The translations under genes and the position numbers were made by a program. A DNA stretch of 64,000 nt from Tetraselmis striata. Taxonomy: Eukaryota; Chlorophyta; Chlorodendrophyceae; Chlorodendrales; Chlorodendraceae. The stretch is taken from NCBI GenBank assembly GCA_006384855.1, contig VCJN01002909.1, positions 1-64,000 of the forward strand, in the 5' to 3' direction. Shown one piece after another: positions 47,063 to 55,318 of this stretch. Every line of letters starts with the position of its first letter. Positions within the stretch are counted from its first letter, which is position 1. Below the pieces are notes generated by a model. That model was not told where the DNA came from. It worked only from the letters and a program-made list of their open reading frames with translations, and did not search any database.

Positions 47063-47523
47063 ACGCACGCGGCCATGCGGATTGCGGCCGTCACGCGCGC
47101 CATGCCGAGGCGGCGGGCCCAGGCGAGGATCGAGCGCTTGTAGCCCTCGGGCATGGTCAGCCCCGGCACCTCGTCGAGCGCGAACAGCCCGACCGCCTTG
47201 TGTTCGGGACTGTGGGTGACCCTCGCCCCGCTCAGCACCGGACAGCCGAAGGTCACGATATAGACGATGACGCCGTCGCGGATCGTGTAGACCCAGTTGT
47301 CGAGAAGCTCCGCCGTCGTCGCCTCGACCCCCAGTTCCTCCTCGATCTCGCGCACGACACAGCTCTCCGGCTCCTCGCCGGGTTCAAGCTTGCCTCCGGG
47401 CAATTCCCATTCGTCGCGCTCGTTCTTGAGCAGGACGACCTTGTCGTCGACAAACAGGACGCCCTTGACCGATACGGGAAACCGGTAGGACACATTGTCG
47501 TCGACGAGATTGTCCCGGGTCAA
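46873..47523 (-). CDS. Nudix hydrolase, 3' end doubtful
   Basis: From TTG 47523 (SD GGAGA). The Nudix box reads GGKLEPGEEPESCVVREIEEELG with E residues in place, split over about residues 44-66. The domain follows with VSYRFPVSVKGVLFVDDKV before it and ALDEVPGLTMPEGYKRSIL after it. The natural end should be near residue 145 (about nt 47080). The frame instead runs on 190 nt antisense to the nucleotidyltransferase gene. A small indel near 47100 that hides the true stop is likely. The substrate (an NDP-X compound) is unknown. Confidence 0.8.
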   Translation of the reverse strand: MTRDNLVDDNVSYRFPVSVKGVLFVDDKVVLLKNERDEWELPGGKLEPGEEPESCVVREIEEELGVEATTAELLDNWVYTIRDGVIVYIVTFGCPVLSGARVTHSPEHKAVGLFALDEVPGLTMPEGYKRSILAWARRLGMARVTAAIRMAACVYPKVSAKAASSIASSSSIWASVPTSYMPSNVTAATGMPSSIIMRIASGISYSPRGDSGRSAK

Positions 47524-47578
47524 ACCTGTCTCTCCATCCCGCGAGCCTTTCCTGCGCGCCACTGTCGCCCGGCCGGCG

Positions 47579-48512
47579 TCAGCCGGCCGCTCCGGCCTGC
47601 CTTTGGTCGCGCAGCGCCGACACGCCCTGCCAGGGAAATCCGCCCATCGGGACACCGTCGGCACGCTCCGATGCGACGTCGGCCAGGATCCGGATGACTT
47701 CGCGCGGCCCGTCAAACCGTGTGCGGCCATGCAGCCACCAGTGATTGTCGACTATATAGCCCTGTCCCCGCTTCAGGTGGAGCTGAACCGTCATCGCATC
47801 GACCAGACCCAGCAAGGCCGTTGCCTCCGCAAGCACGGGTGGCGTTAAAAAACATGCCGTCGTCCTGGCGAAACCGGACATGGACGCGTCCGTCGCAAAG
47901 TTCGAACACCGATCCCGCCCGGGTATGTCCCGGTGTGCCGAAAATCGCGGAGCCCGGTGTCAGCAGACGTTCGAACATCCCCGGGTGCAGTTGCAGGGCG
48001 CGGGCAAGCACGGCGCGCATGTCGACCAGCAAGGCCTCGCCGCCACGGGCGGCAGGCGTCGCGCAGACATTCAGGAGCAGATCGGGCGGGAACTCCATCG
48101 CACTCGCATCCGTGTGCGGCGGCAGGTGTTCCCGGCTGAAGCCCAGTTGCCCGGCCCGCAGGTCGGTGCCCGGTCTCGGGGCGATCGTCGTCGCACCATC
48201 CGCGTCCGAATGCGGATGAGGGCGGACCCGGCCAAGCGCCGCGCCAAGACAGGACAGCTCTTCCCTCAGATTGTCGCCACGAAGAGAAAAAGTGACGATC
48301 CCGAACGTCGAGATGGTCCGAAACACATCCTCGGGATCCCGGGACAGAATATCGTCCATATGGTGCGCTTCGAATACACCCCGGCCCATTTCGATCCTCC
48401 AGCTGTCTCCAAATTCCTTTTCACCAAGACTGAGAAGAGCCCGGAACGCTGACACAGCCGGGCCAGGATCGTGACCGTTTCCGAAATATGATCTCGACCA
48501 AGGCGAAATCAT
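47579..48512 (-). pseudogene. TauD/TfdA-like Fe(II)/2-oxoglutarate oxygenase, frameshifted
   Basis: The N-terminal part from ATG 48512 has ISTFGIVTFSLRGDNLREEL and the iron-binding HTDASAMEFPPDLLLNVC (H-x-D). The frame changes at a six-base A-run (47847-47852, plus strand). The C-terminal part VLAEATALLGLVDAMTVQLH, then GQGYIVDNHWWLHGRTRF, carries the distal His and Arg of the fold. One extra base fits (span one base over whole codons). It probably hydroxylates a small molecule; the substrate is unknown. It is followed at 55 nt by the Nudix gene on the same strand. The exact start is uncertain. Confidence 0.8.
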
Positions 48513-48833
48513 AACAAAATGCAATTCTCCGTTGCAAACACATTCTCGCGCCGCCGCACTTTTGCCGCAGGGGATGCCTGGTCCGGCTGCGCCATTCGCC
48601 CCCCCCCGCACCGGCGATGCTCGCAGGTTCGAGCAGGCGCAAGCAGCGGCAGGCGATGGCCGACGCGGCCTTCATACACATCCGCCATCTTCCAAGATTG
48701 CCCCGGCTTCCGGTCAGGCAGGCTTCCGGTCAGATGTTGATCTGAGTCAGCGTGGTCCGCTCCGGGGCTGCTACAGTTGATTGGTCGCCCGCAGCGGGCG
48801 TGCGCCCGATAAGACACAGCAGGGATTGCGGTC
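48513..48833. other. Divergent intergenic region with short direct repeat
   Basis: 321 bp between the oxygenase and the HPF-like gene, with no gene. At about 48705-48733 GGCTTCCGGTCAG occurs twice with a 3-nt spacer. A hairpin TCGCCCGCAGCGGGCGTGCG lies at about 48782-48801, upstream of the HPF-like start. Confidence 0.4.
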
Positions 48834-49181
48834 ATGCAGATTCAGATCAACACGGACGAGAACATCGACGGTGGGGATGACCTCACGGCCCGCGTCTCCT
48901 CCGAAATCCACACCCGCCTTGACCGCTACAGCCAGCACATCACCCGGATTGAAGTGCATTTGAGCGATGAAGACGGCAACAAGTCCGGCGCGCCCGCAAA
49001 GCGGTGCCTCATCGAAGCCCGCCTGGAGGGCCGCCAACCGGAGGCCGTCAGCGAACAGGCCGCGACACTTGAAAGCGCCTATTCGGGCGCTGCCAAGAAG
49101 CTGCAGCGGGCGCTGGAGACGACCCTTGGAAAGCGCAATCACGTCAAGGGCGGGGAAACCATCCGCATCGGCGATCAATAG
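48834..49181 (+). CDS. Short HPF/RaiA-family ribosome-associated protein
   Basis: 115 residues, about the length of short HPF/YfiA-type proteins (MQIQINTDENIDGGDDLTAR, RLDRYSQHITRIEVHLSDED, CLIEARLEGRQPEAVSEQA). Such proteins bind the decoding centre of idle ribosomes. This one lacks the long C-terminal dimerisation domain. The sequence is somewhat unlike the canonical family, so function is inferred. No rpoN or ptsN neighbour is present. 49182-49356 holds no gene. Confidence 0.75.
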   Translation: MQIQINTDENIDGGDDLTARVSSEIHTRLDRYSQHITRIEVHLSDEDGNKSGAPAKRCLIEARLEGRQPEAVSEQAATLESAYSGAAKKLQRALETTLGKRNHVKGGETIRIGDQ

Positions 49182-49356
49182 ACGCCATGTTCCGGGGCCG
49201 CCTGTTGCAAGGCAACGAGACCAACCCGGCCGAGAGGAACGAGACGGTGGCCGACAAACACACCGGGAAACCGGAGGAAACGCCCCTCGGGCCTGGCGCA
49301 AGGGCGACGTCGCCGGCGTCTTTGGCGAAGGCTGAGCGAACGGGGTGCGCGCGCCC

Positions 49357-50697
49357 CTAGCCTCGATCCGCGGTCGTCGGCAGATCGACGGCAGCCTCCA
49401 GACCGCCCTTGCGGCCCGGCGCCGGCGAGGTGAGTGAGAGCACGCAGTCCGCGCGCTCGGCGATGGTGCGCACGATGGCCAGGCCCAGACCGCTGCCCTC
49501 GCCGGACCCGTCGGCGCGTTCGAACCGCCCCGTCAGCCGGGCCAGCGTTTCGGGTGCGATCACGACGCCGTCGTTGATGACGCCAAGGCGCCCGACCGGT
49601 GTCAGCGTGACGGAAACCGGCGTCTCCTGCGCGCCGTGTTTCAGGGCATTCTCGATCAGGTTGCGGGCCAGGATGGCGAAGGCGTCCGGGTCCATGTCGG
49701 ACAGGACATCCGCCTGCGGAAGGTCGAGCGCCACACGGCCCCTCCGCTCGGCGCGCCCGACATCCTCCGCGACCATCCTGAGGATCGGCCGCAGGTCGGC
49801 CGGGTGGCCGGTGCGCAGTCGGCCGCCTTCGGCGCGCGCCAGCTGCATCAGCTTTTCCGACAGGCGCGTCAGGCGTTTCAGCGTGGCCTCGATCTCCGCG
49901 GCCCGGCGGGCGGCGTCGGGATCGCTCGTTTCGCTTTGCAGCCTTTGCGCCTGGGCCAGCGCGCCGGCCACCGGCGTGCGCAATTCATGGGCGGCATTGG
50001 CGGCAAAGCTCCGCTCCGCCTCGAAGGCGGCGGCAAGCCGCGCCAGCAACTGATTGACCGCACCCGCGATCGGGGCGACCTCGCCGGGCAGGTCGTGAGC
50101 GGGCACCGGCGAGAGGTCGGACGCGCCCCGGGTGGCCACCGCGTCGCGCAGCCGGCGAAGCGGGCGGAAGCCGAGCCGGACCGCCAGCAGGATCACCGCC
50201 ACGGAGAGCGGAATGACCAGCAGCAGCGGCAGGGCAAGCGCCATGCGCATCTCGCGCGCCACCTCGGCGCGATGATCAAGCGGTTCGGCGACCGCGATGG
50301 TGATCGTCTCCTGCAGCGCCGCGTCGAAATAGAAGCGATGCGTTGCCGTCTGGCGGAACCCGACGCCGTCGAAGGCCGGAAACAGTCCCGGATCGGCGGC
50401 ATGGGAGGTCAGCAGGGGGCGCCCTTGCGCGTCGCGCACGATGTAGGTGAAGAACTCGTCATGCGCGCGCAGGGTCGCGAGTTCCTGGGTCAGCCCCTCT
50501 TCCTCTCGGGCGACGATGTCCATCACGGCGAGCGGGAGGATGCGTTGCGCCGTCTCCTGAAGCGCGCTGTCGAAGACCTCGTCCATCTCGTGGCGCAGGA
50601 TCGTCGCCGTCACCGTGGCCGCCGCCATCCACAACAGGGTGACCCCTAGGCTGATCGCCAGCGCAAGCCTCAACTGGATCGAGCGCGGCACCCTCAT
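49357..50697 (-). CDS. Sensor histidine kinase (QseC/PmrB type)
   Basis: 446 residues. TM1 is LRLALAISLGVTLLWMAAAT. The periplasmic sensor of about 130 residues contains several acidic residues (VAREEEGLTQELATL). TM2 reads ALPLLLVIPLSVAVILLAV. HAMP follows, then the H-box NAAHELRTPVAGALAQAQ and the ATP-binding motifs NLIENALKHG and GSGLGLAIVRTIAER. Its ATG overlaps the response-regulator stop (ATGA). It senses a periplasmic cue, perhaps metal ions as in PmrB/QseC relatives. Confidence 0.93.
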   Translation of the reverse strand: MRVPRSIQLRLALAISLGVTLLWMAAATVTATILRHEMDEVFDSALQETAQRILPLAVMDIVAREEEGLTQELATLRAHDEFFTYIVRDAQGRPLLTSHAADPGLFPAFDGVGFRQTATHRFYFDAALQETITIAVAEPLDHRAEVAREMRMALALPLLLVIPLSVAVILLAVRLGFRPLRRLRDAVATRGASDLSPVPAHDLPGEVAPIAGAVNQLLARLAAAFEAERSFAANAAHELRTPVAGALAQAQRLQSETSDPDAARRAAEIEATLKRLTRLSEKLMQLARAEGGRLRTGHPADLRPILRMVAEDVGRAERRGRVALDLPQADVLSDMDPDAFAILARNLIENALKHGAQETPVSVTLTPVGRLGVINDGVVIAPETLARLTGRFERADGSGEGSGLGLAIVRTIAERADCVLSLTSPAPGRKGGLEAAVDLPTTADRG

Positions 50698-51353
50698 GGC
50701 GTGCCGAGGCGGTAGCCCAGCCCCCGTTCGGTGGTGATCGCGCCGCGGCCGAGCTTCTTGCGCAGGCGGCTGACATGCACCTCGATGGTGTTGCTCTCGA
50801 TCTCCGTGTCGAAGGAATAGAGCCGCTCTTCCAATTGCGCCTTGGAGAGCAGCTGGCCGGGGCGCTGGACGAAGGCCTCGAACAGCACCCATTCGCGCGC
50901 TGTCAGCGCCACCGGCTTGCCGTCCTTGCGCACACTGCGGGCGGCGAGATCGATTTCCAGCGGCCCCAGCGTGACGACCGGATTGGGATTGCCGGAATAG
51001 CGCCGGGCGACCGACCCGATGCGGGCGGAAAGCTCCGCGAGATCGAAAGACTTGACCAGATAGTCGTCGGCGCCGGCGTTCAGCCCCTCGATCCGGTCGC
51101 TGACCTGGTCGAGCGCGGTGAGGATGATCACCGGGGTGACGTCGCCGCGACCGCGCAGTTCCTTCAGGAAGGGAATGCCGCGCCCGTCCGGCAGCATCAG
51201 GTCGAGCAGCACCAGATCGTAGGCGGCAACGGCGATGGCGTCGCGGGCGGCATCGAGCCGCCTGACCCAGTCGAGCGAGTGGCCGTCGGCGGCGATCTGG
51301 TCGTGCACCGCGGCACCGAGCACGTCATCGTCTTCAATCAGCAATACGCGCAT
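50694..51353 (-). CDS. OmpR/PhoB-family response regulator (QseB/PmrA type)
   Basis: 219 residues. The receiver has acidic pocket EDD (7-9), the phospho-acceptor Asp51 in LVLLDLMLP, Thr in ILTALD, and Lys in LVKSFD, where the usual Lys-Pro is Lys-Ser. The C-terminal winged-helix domain ends TIEVHVSRLRKKLGRGAIT, TERGLGYRLG. It is divergent from the PepSY gene at 51498, a frequent target of this kind of regulator, and overlaps the kinase gene by 4 nt. Confidence 0.94.
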   Translation of the reverse strand: MRVLLIEDDDVLGAAVHDQIAADGHSLDWVRRLDAARDAIAVAAYDLVLLDLMLPDGRGIPFLKELRGRGDVTPVIILTALDQVSDRIEGLNAGADDYLVKSFDLAELSARIGSVARRYSGNPNPVVTLGPLEIDLAARSVRKDGKPVALTAREWVLFEAFVQRPGQLLSKAQLEERLYSFDTEIESNTIEVHVSRLRKKLGRGAITTERGLGYRLGTP

Positions 51354-51497
51354 GATGGCTCGCCGTTGGTGGATCCTTGCATCTATCTCGCCTTTCGGCC
51401 TTACCGCAAGCTGAAGCCCGCCGGGCGGCCGCTTCAGGTCGCCGTCAGATTGACGGTGCATGAAAGGGGCAAGATCCAAACCCTGCGGAGTGTTCCC

Positions 51498-51773
51498 ATG
51501 AAGATGCCCCTCATTCTCCTCGTCGCGTCCTTGTCCCTTGGCGCAGCCGGTCCGGCCAGCGCCAGCGACGACGACTGCACCGTGCCGATGGCGCAATGGC
51601 AGCCGCGCAAGGCGGTCCAGACCATGGCCGAGACCAAGGGCTGGACGGTCCGGCGCATCAAGATCGATGACGGCTGCTACGAGATCAAGGGCCGCGACGC
51701 CCAGGGCCGCGAGATCGAGGTGACGGTCGATCCGGCGACGCTGGAGATCGTGGAATTCGAGTTCGACGACTGA
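51498..51773 (+). CDS. Small periplasmic PepSY-domain protein
   Basis: 91 residues. The signal peptide (MKMPLILLVASLSLGAAGPA, cleavage near SAS) precedes one PepSY repeat (MAETKGWTVRRIKIDDGCYE, then VTVDPATLEIVEFEFDD). Two Cys may form a disulfide. Small PepSY proteins next to QseBC/PmrAB-type systems are often induced by them and may modulate the kinase or a protease. The SD is weak. It is followed by element copy B. Confidence 0.85.
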   Translation: MKMPLILLVASLSLGAAGPASASDDDCTVPMAQWQPRKAVQTMAETKGWTVRRIKIDDGCYEIKGRDAQGREIEVTVDPATLEIVEFEFDD

Positions 51774-51825
51774 GACCGCCCGTCTCTAAGAGACGCAATT
51801 TCGCCCGCCTCGCCCTTCTCCCGAA

Positions 51826-51844
51826 GCCCGCGATCTCGCGCGCT
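51826..51844. repeat. Duplicated terminator hairpin left of element copy B
   Basis: GCCCGCGATCTCGCGCGCT differs at two positions from GCCCGCGGTCTCGCGGGCT at 52040-52058. It lies 53 nt after the PepSY stop and has no T-run. Confidence 0.7.
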
Positions 51845-52039
51845 GTGGATGATGACAAAGCCTCGAGCAGGCGTCCTCCCGGACGCAGCGTGAGCTGCGA
51901 TCCGGGATCGGAGAGGCAGGGACCCGGCCGCTGGCAACTCCTTAAAACGGATAGGTTTTTGGCTCTCCGATACCGGGTCGCGCTTCCGCTTGCCCGATAT
52001 GAGGCTGGAGAGCATTCGCACTCGTTGTCATCAGTCTGG
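51845..52039 (+). mobile_element. 195-bp non-coding element, copy B
   Basis: It starts GTGGATGATGACAAAGCC and ends GTCATCAGTCTGG, with ends forming an inverted repeat TGATGACAA. It shares the hairpin core and the rest with copy A (29728-29920) at about 88% identity by eye. It is flanked by duplicated terminator hairpins. Confidence 0.8.
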
Positions 52040-52063
52040 GCCCGCGGTCTCGCGGGCTTTTCT
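52040..52063 (+). terminator. Rho-independent terminator right of element copy B
   Basis: The perfect 7-bp stem GCCCGCG / CGCGGGC with loop GTCT is followed by TTTTCTTT. It would end the PepSY transcript after the inserted element and separate it from the Asp-rich gene. Confidence 0.8.
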
Positions 52064-52178
52064 TTGCGCCGCGCTCCAAGCTGACGCCAAGCTGAAGCGA
52101 AAACCGGCAAACCGTCAGCAAGCGCTCAGGCTGGACGGCCACTCTCCCCGCATCGACAGATTTTCAAGGAGAGCTTCC

Positions 52179-52532
52179 ATGAAGACGAAACTTGCCATTC
52201 TCGCCGCCTCCACCGCGCTCGGCGCGCTGATCGCGGTCCCCGCCATCGGCGCCATCAAGACCCTCGACCTCGACGAACCCTATGCAGCCCTCTCCAAGGG
52301 TGCGGAGACGCTCCAGCACGGCTTGCTGAAGCTCGCCAGCAATGGCGACGACGATCATGACGAGGATGACGATCACGATGATGACCACGACGATGATGAT
52401 GATGATGATGACGACGACGACGACTACGGCGGACGCCGGGGCGGCATGAACGCAGCCCCTGCCGGCACCGTGGCCCCGCCGGCCAACGGCCTGTTCGGCA
52501 CCGGCGCCGCGCCCAAGGTCAAGGTGAACTGA
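52179..52532 (+). CDS. Exported Asp/His-rich protein
   Basis: 117 residues. The signal peptide (MKTKLAILAASTALGALIAV, cleavage near AIGA) precedes a short amphipathic part (LDEPYAALSKGAETLQHGLL), a run of about 27 residues almost all Asp with His and Glu, then a Gly/Pro/Ala tail. No family recognised. The acidic run could bind divalent or ferric ions in the periplasm. It is coded by near-uniform GAT/GAC repeats and may vary in length. ATG at 52179 follows AAGGAGAG. First gene of the plus-strand redox/metal block. Confidence 0.75.
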   Translation: MKTKLAILAASTALGALIAVPAIGAIKTLDLDEPYAALSKGAETLQHGLLKLASNGDDDHDEDDDHDDDHDDDDDDDDDDDDYGGRRGGMNAAPAGTVAPPANGLFGTGAAPKVKVN

Positions 52533-52614
52533 TCGTCGCCCAAGCCTGCAAGGCCCGCCGCCCGCTCCGGCGGCCGGGCCGCCTCCCTCGCCCTTTCCAA
52601 GCCGGAGATCCCCG

Positions 52615-53097
52615 ATGAAATCCCTTCTTGCCGCCCTTGCCCTTACCACCGCGCTGTCGACAGTGCTCGTGCTTCCCGGCGCCGCGCAGGCCCGGCCGGT
52701 CACCCTGACCACGACGCTGAACGCCTACGGCGGCGACGGCGCCTATCTGGCGCTTTATGTCACCGACGCCTCGGGCGCTTACAAGGGCAGCCTGTGGATG
52801 GCCGGCGGCAAGGCCAAATACCACGAGCATCTGCGCGACTGGTACCGTGCGACCGCCGGCAACACAGCCGAGATCAACGGCATCACCGGTGCCAGCGTCG
52901 GCGCGGGACGTCAGCTTTCCATCACGCTCGATCTCTCCGACGCGCTCTTCGATGCCGGCTATGTGCTGCACATCGACGCCGCCGTCGAGGACATGCGCGA
53001 CAGCCCGTCGGAAATCGTCGTGCCGCTGACCTCCGCCGGCGCGGGCAAACCCACGCCCGGCCGGCGCTACATCTCCTCCTTCTCCTACGACATGTAA
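52615..53097 (+). CDS. DUF2271 periplasmic protein with flavinylation-like motif
   Basis: 160 residues. Signal peptide (MKSLLAALALTTALSTVLVL, cleavage near AQA), then DUF2271 (YLALYVTDASGAYKGSLWMA, HLRDWYRA, then TPGRRYISSFSYDM). Residues 88-94 read NGITGAS, fitting the (S/T)GA(T/S) site at which ApbE attaches FMN; Ser94 would be the acceptor. An ApbE gene lies two genes downstream. It would be a periplasmic one-electron carrier fed by the membrane fusion protein at 53111. It starts 82 nt after the Asp-rich gene and ends 13 nt before the fusion gene. Confidence 0.85.
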   Translation: MKSLLAALALTTALSTVLVLPGAAQARPVTLTTTLNAYGGDGAYLALYVTDASGAYKGSLWMAGGKAKYHEHLRDWYRATAGNTAEINGITGASVGAGRQLSITLDLSDALFDAGYVLHIDAAVEDMRDSPSEIVVPLTSAGAGKPTPGRRYISSFSYDM

Positions 53098-53110
53098 GGG
53101 AGACATTGCG

Positions 53111-55318
53111 ATGATCCGCAGCCTGCACCGGTGGCCGGGCCTCATTGCCGCGGCACTCCTTGTGGTGCTCGCCCTGTCGGGCGCCGCCCTCTCGCTGTTC
53201 CCGGCGCTGGAGACCCTTCAGGCCCCGGCGCAGGCCGAGGCCCGGCTCAGCGTCGCGGAGCTCGCAACGCGGATCCAGGCCCGGTATCCGGGCGTCGAAC
53301 AGATCCGCCGTGCGCCGTCGGGTCAGATCACTGCCTACTGGTTTGAAGACGGCGCGCCGGGCGCGGCGACAATCGATCCGGCGACCGGCGCGGGCGTCGC
53401 AAGCGCCGATGCGCCGGTCGCCCACGGCTGGCTGAAGACCCTGCACCGGTCGCTGTTCCTCGACGACGCCGGGCGGATCGCGGCGGCGGCCGGCGCGGCA
53501 TCGCTGCTTCTTCTTTCGATCAGCGGCATCGCCCTTGTGGCGCGGCGCACCGGCGGCTGGCGGAAGGTGTTTTCGCCGCTCAAGGGGCCCGTGTCCGGGC
53601 GGCTGCATGTGGAGATCGCCCGTCTTTCGGTCGCCGGACTGCTGCTGTCCTCCATCACCGCGCTTTGGATGAGCGCCTCGACCTTTTCCCTCCTGCCGGA
53701 AGGCGCCGGCCCGCCCGTCTTTCCCGCCGTCAGCGGAGAAACCGGCGCCGCCGTCGGCGACATGCCGGTGCTGCGCGAAACGCCCGTCTCCGCCTTGCGC
53801 GAACTCACCTTCCCCTACCCCGGCGATCCGACGGACGCCTTCACTCTGAAGACCGAAGTCGGCCAGGGCTATATCGACCAGGGCACGGGCGCGCTCATCG
53901 CCTGGCGCGACCTCAGCGGCTTCGACCGGATCACCGAAACCATCTACATGCTGCACACCGGCGAAGGCGCCTCCGTTCTCGGGCTGGTGCTTGGCCTGAT
54001 GGCGCTCGGCATTCCCGTGATGGCCGGAACCGGCGTCGTGCTTTGGGCAGGCGGCGCCGGCAAAACGCCGCGCATCCACGCCAATGCCGCGGCGGCGCGC
54101 GCCGACACGATCCTGCTGGTCGGCAGCGAGGGCGGAACCACCTGGGGATTTGCAAAAGCCCTGCATGACGCGCTCACGGGCGCCGGCCACACGGTGCACA
54201 CCGATGCCATGGCGCGCTTTTCACCCGCACGCTACACGGGCGCAAGGCGGATCGTCGTGCTGGCCGCGACCTATGGCGACGGCACCGCCCCGGCCTCGGC
54301 GGCGGGCTTCCTCGACCGGCTGGCCGCTCTGCCAACGCCCCCCGCCGCGCCGCTTGCGGTGCTCGGTTTCGGCGACCGCAACTTTCCCGCCTTTTGCGGC
54401 TTCGCCCGCGATGTCGTGGATACGGCGGCGGCGAAAGGCTGGGCGGAGCTTCTGCCGATGGACAGCGTGGACCGCCAGTCGCCGCAGGACTTCGCCCGCT
54501 GGGCGCGGGCCTTCGGCGCGGCCATCGGCACGCCGCTGGAGATCGACCACCAGCCGGTCGCGCCGCACACGGAACGTTTGACGCTCCTCTCGCGCCGCGA
54601 CTACGGCACGGACATGCAGACCCCGGTCTCCATCCTGCGTTTCGCCGTGCCCCGGGTTGCCGTCTGGCGTCGCTGGTTAGGCCAGGGCCTGCCGCGCTTC
54701 GCCGCCGGCGATCTCATCGGCATCGTGCCGGACGGATCGCCCGTCACCCGCTTCTATTCGCTTGCCTCGGCGACAAGCGACGGCTTTGCGGAAATCTGCG
54801 TGAAGAAGCACCCAGGCGGGGTGTGCTCGGGCCAGCTTCTGGGCCTTCGGCCCGGCGACAGCGTGCGCGCCTTCGTGCGCCCCAACCCGACGTTTCGCCC
54901 GAAACGCGGCCGTGCGCCGGTGATCCTGATCGGCGCGGGAACGGGCATCGGTCCGCTCGCAGGCTTTGCCCGCGCCAACACGAAACGACGCCCGATGCAT
55001 CTGTGGTTCGGTGTCCGCCATCCCGACAGCGACCTGCTGTACGGAAAGGAACTGACAGAGTGGCAGGCCGATGGACGGCTCGCCTCGCTCACCACCGCAT
55101 TTTCCCGCGCGGGAACGCGCACCTACGTCCAGGACGCCTTGCGCCGCGATGGCGCGCGGGTGGCGCAGCTGATCGGCGACGGCGCCGAGGTGCTCGTGTG
55201 CGGCGGGCGCGGCATGGCCGCCGGCGTCGCCGAGGCGCTTGGCGAAATCCTCGCCCCGCATGGCCTCACCCTCCAGACCCTGAAAGCAGAGGGCCGATAT
55301 GGCGAAGACATTTACTGA
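53111..55318 (+). CDS. PepSY-TM / flavodoxin / FNR fusion reductase
   Basis: 735 residues. The first 330 are a PepSY-TM unit: four helices with His residues in HRWPGLIAA, LHRSLFLDD, LHVEIARLSV and MLHTGEG, the kind that bind heme b in PepSY-TM reductases. A flavodoxin-like domain follows (ILLVGSEGGTTWGFAKALHD, LAATYGDGTAPASA, FGDRNFPAFCGFA). A ferredoxin-NADP reductase module comes last (RFYSLASATSDGFAEICVK, ILIGAGTGIGPLAGFA, YVQDALRRDG, VLVCGGRGMA). By topology the flavin part is cytosolic. It should carry NADPH electrons across the membrane. ApbE overlaps its 3' end by 20 nt. Confidence 0.9.
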   Translation: MIRSLHRWPGLIAAALLVVLALSGAALSLFPALETLQAPAQAEARLSVAELATRIQARYPGVEQIRRAPSGQITAYWFEDGAPGAATIDPATGAGVASADAPVAHGWLKTLHRSLFLDDAGRIAAAAGAASLLLLSISGIALVARRTGGWRKVFSPLKGPVSGRLHVEIARLSVAGLLLSSITALWMSASTFSLLPEGAGPPVFPAVSGETGAAVGDMPVLRETPVSALRELTFPYPGDPTDAFTLKTEVGQGYIDQGTGALIAWRDLSGFDRITETIYMLHTGEGASVLGLVLGLMALGIPVMAGTGVVLWAGGAGKTPRIHANAAAARADTILLVGSEGGTTWGFAKALHDALTGAGHTVHTDAMARFSPARYTGARRIVVLAATYGDGTAPASAAGFLDRLAALPTPPAAPLAVLGFGDRNFPAFCGFARDVVDTAAAKGWAELLPMDSVDRQSPQDFARWARAFGAAIGTPLEIDHQPVAPHTERLTLLSRRDYGTDMQTPVSILRFAVPRVAVWRRWLGQGLPRFAAGDLIGIVPDGSPVTRFYSLASATSDGFAEICVKKHPGGVCSGQLLGLRPGDSVRAFVRPNPTFRPKRGRAPVILIGAGTGIGPLAGFARANTKRRPMHLWFGVRHPDSDLLYGKELTEWQADGRLASLTTAFSRAGTRTYVQDALRRDGARVAQLIGDGAEVLVCGGRGMAAGVAEALGEILAPHGLTLQTLKAEGRYGEDIY

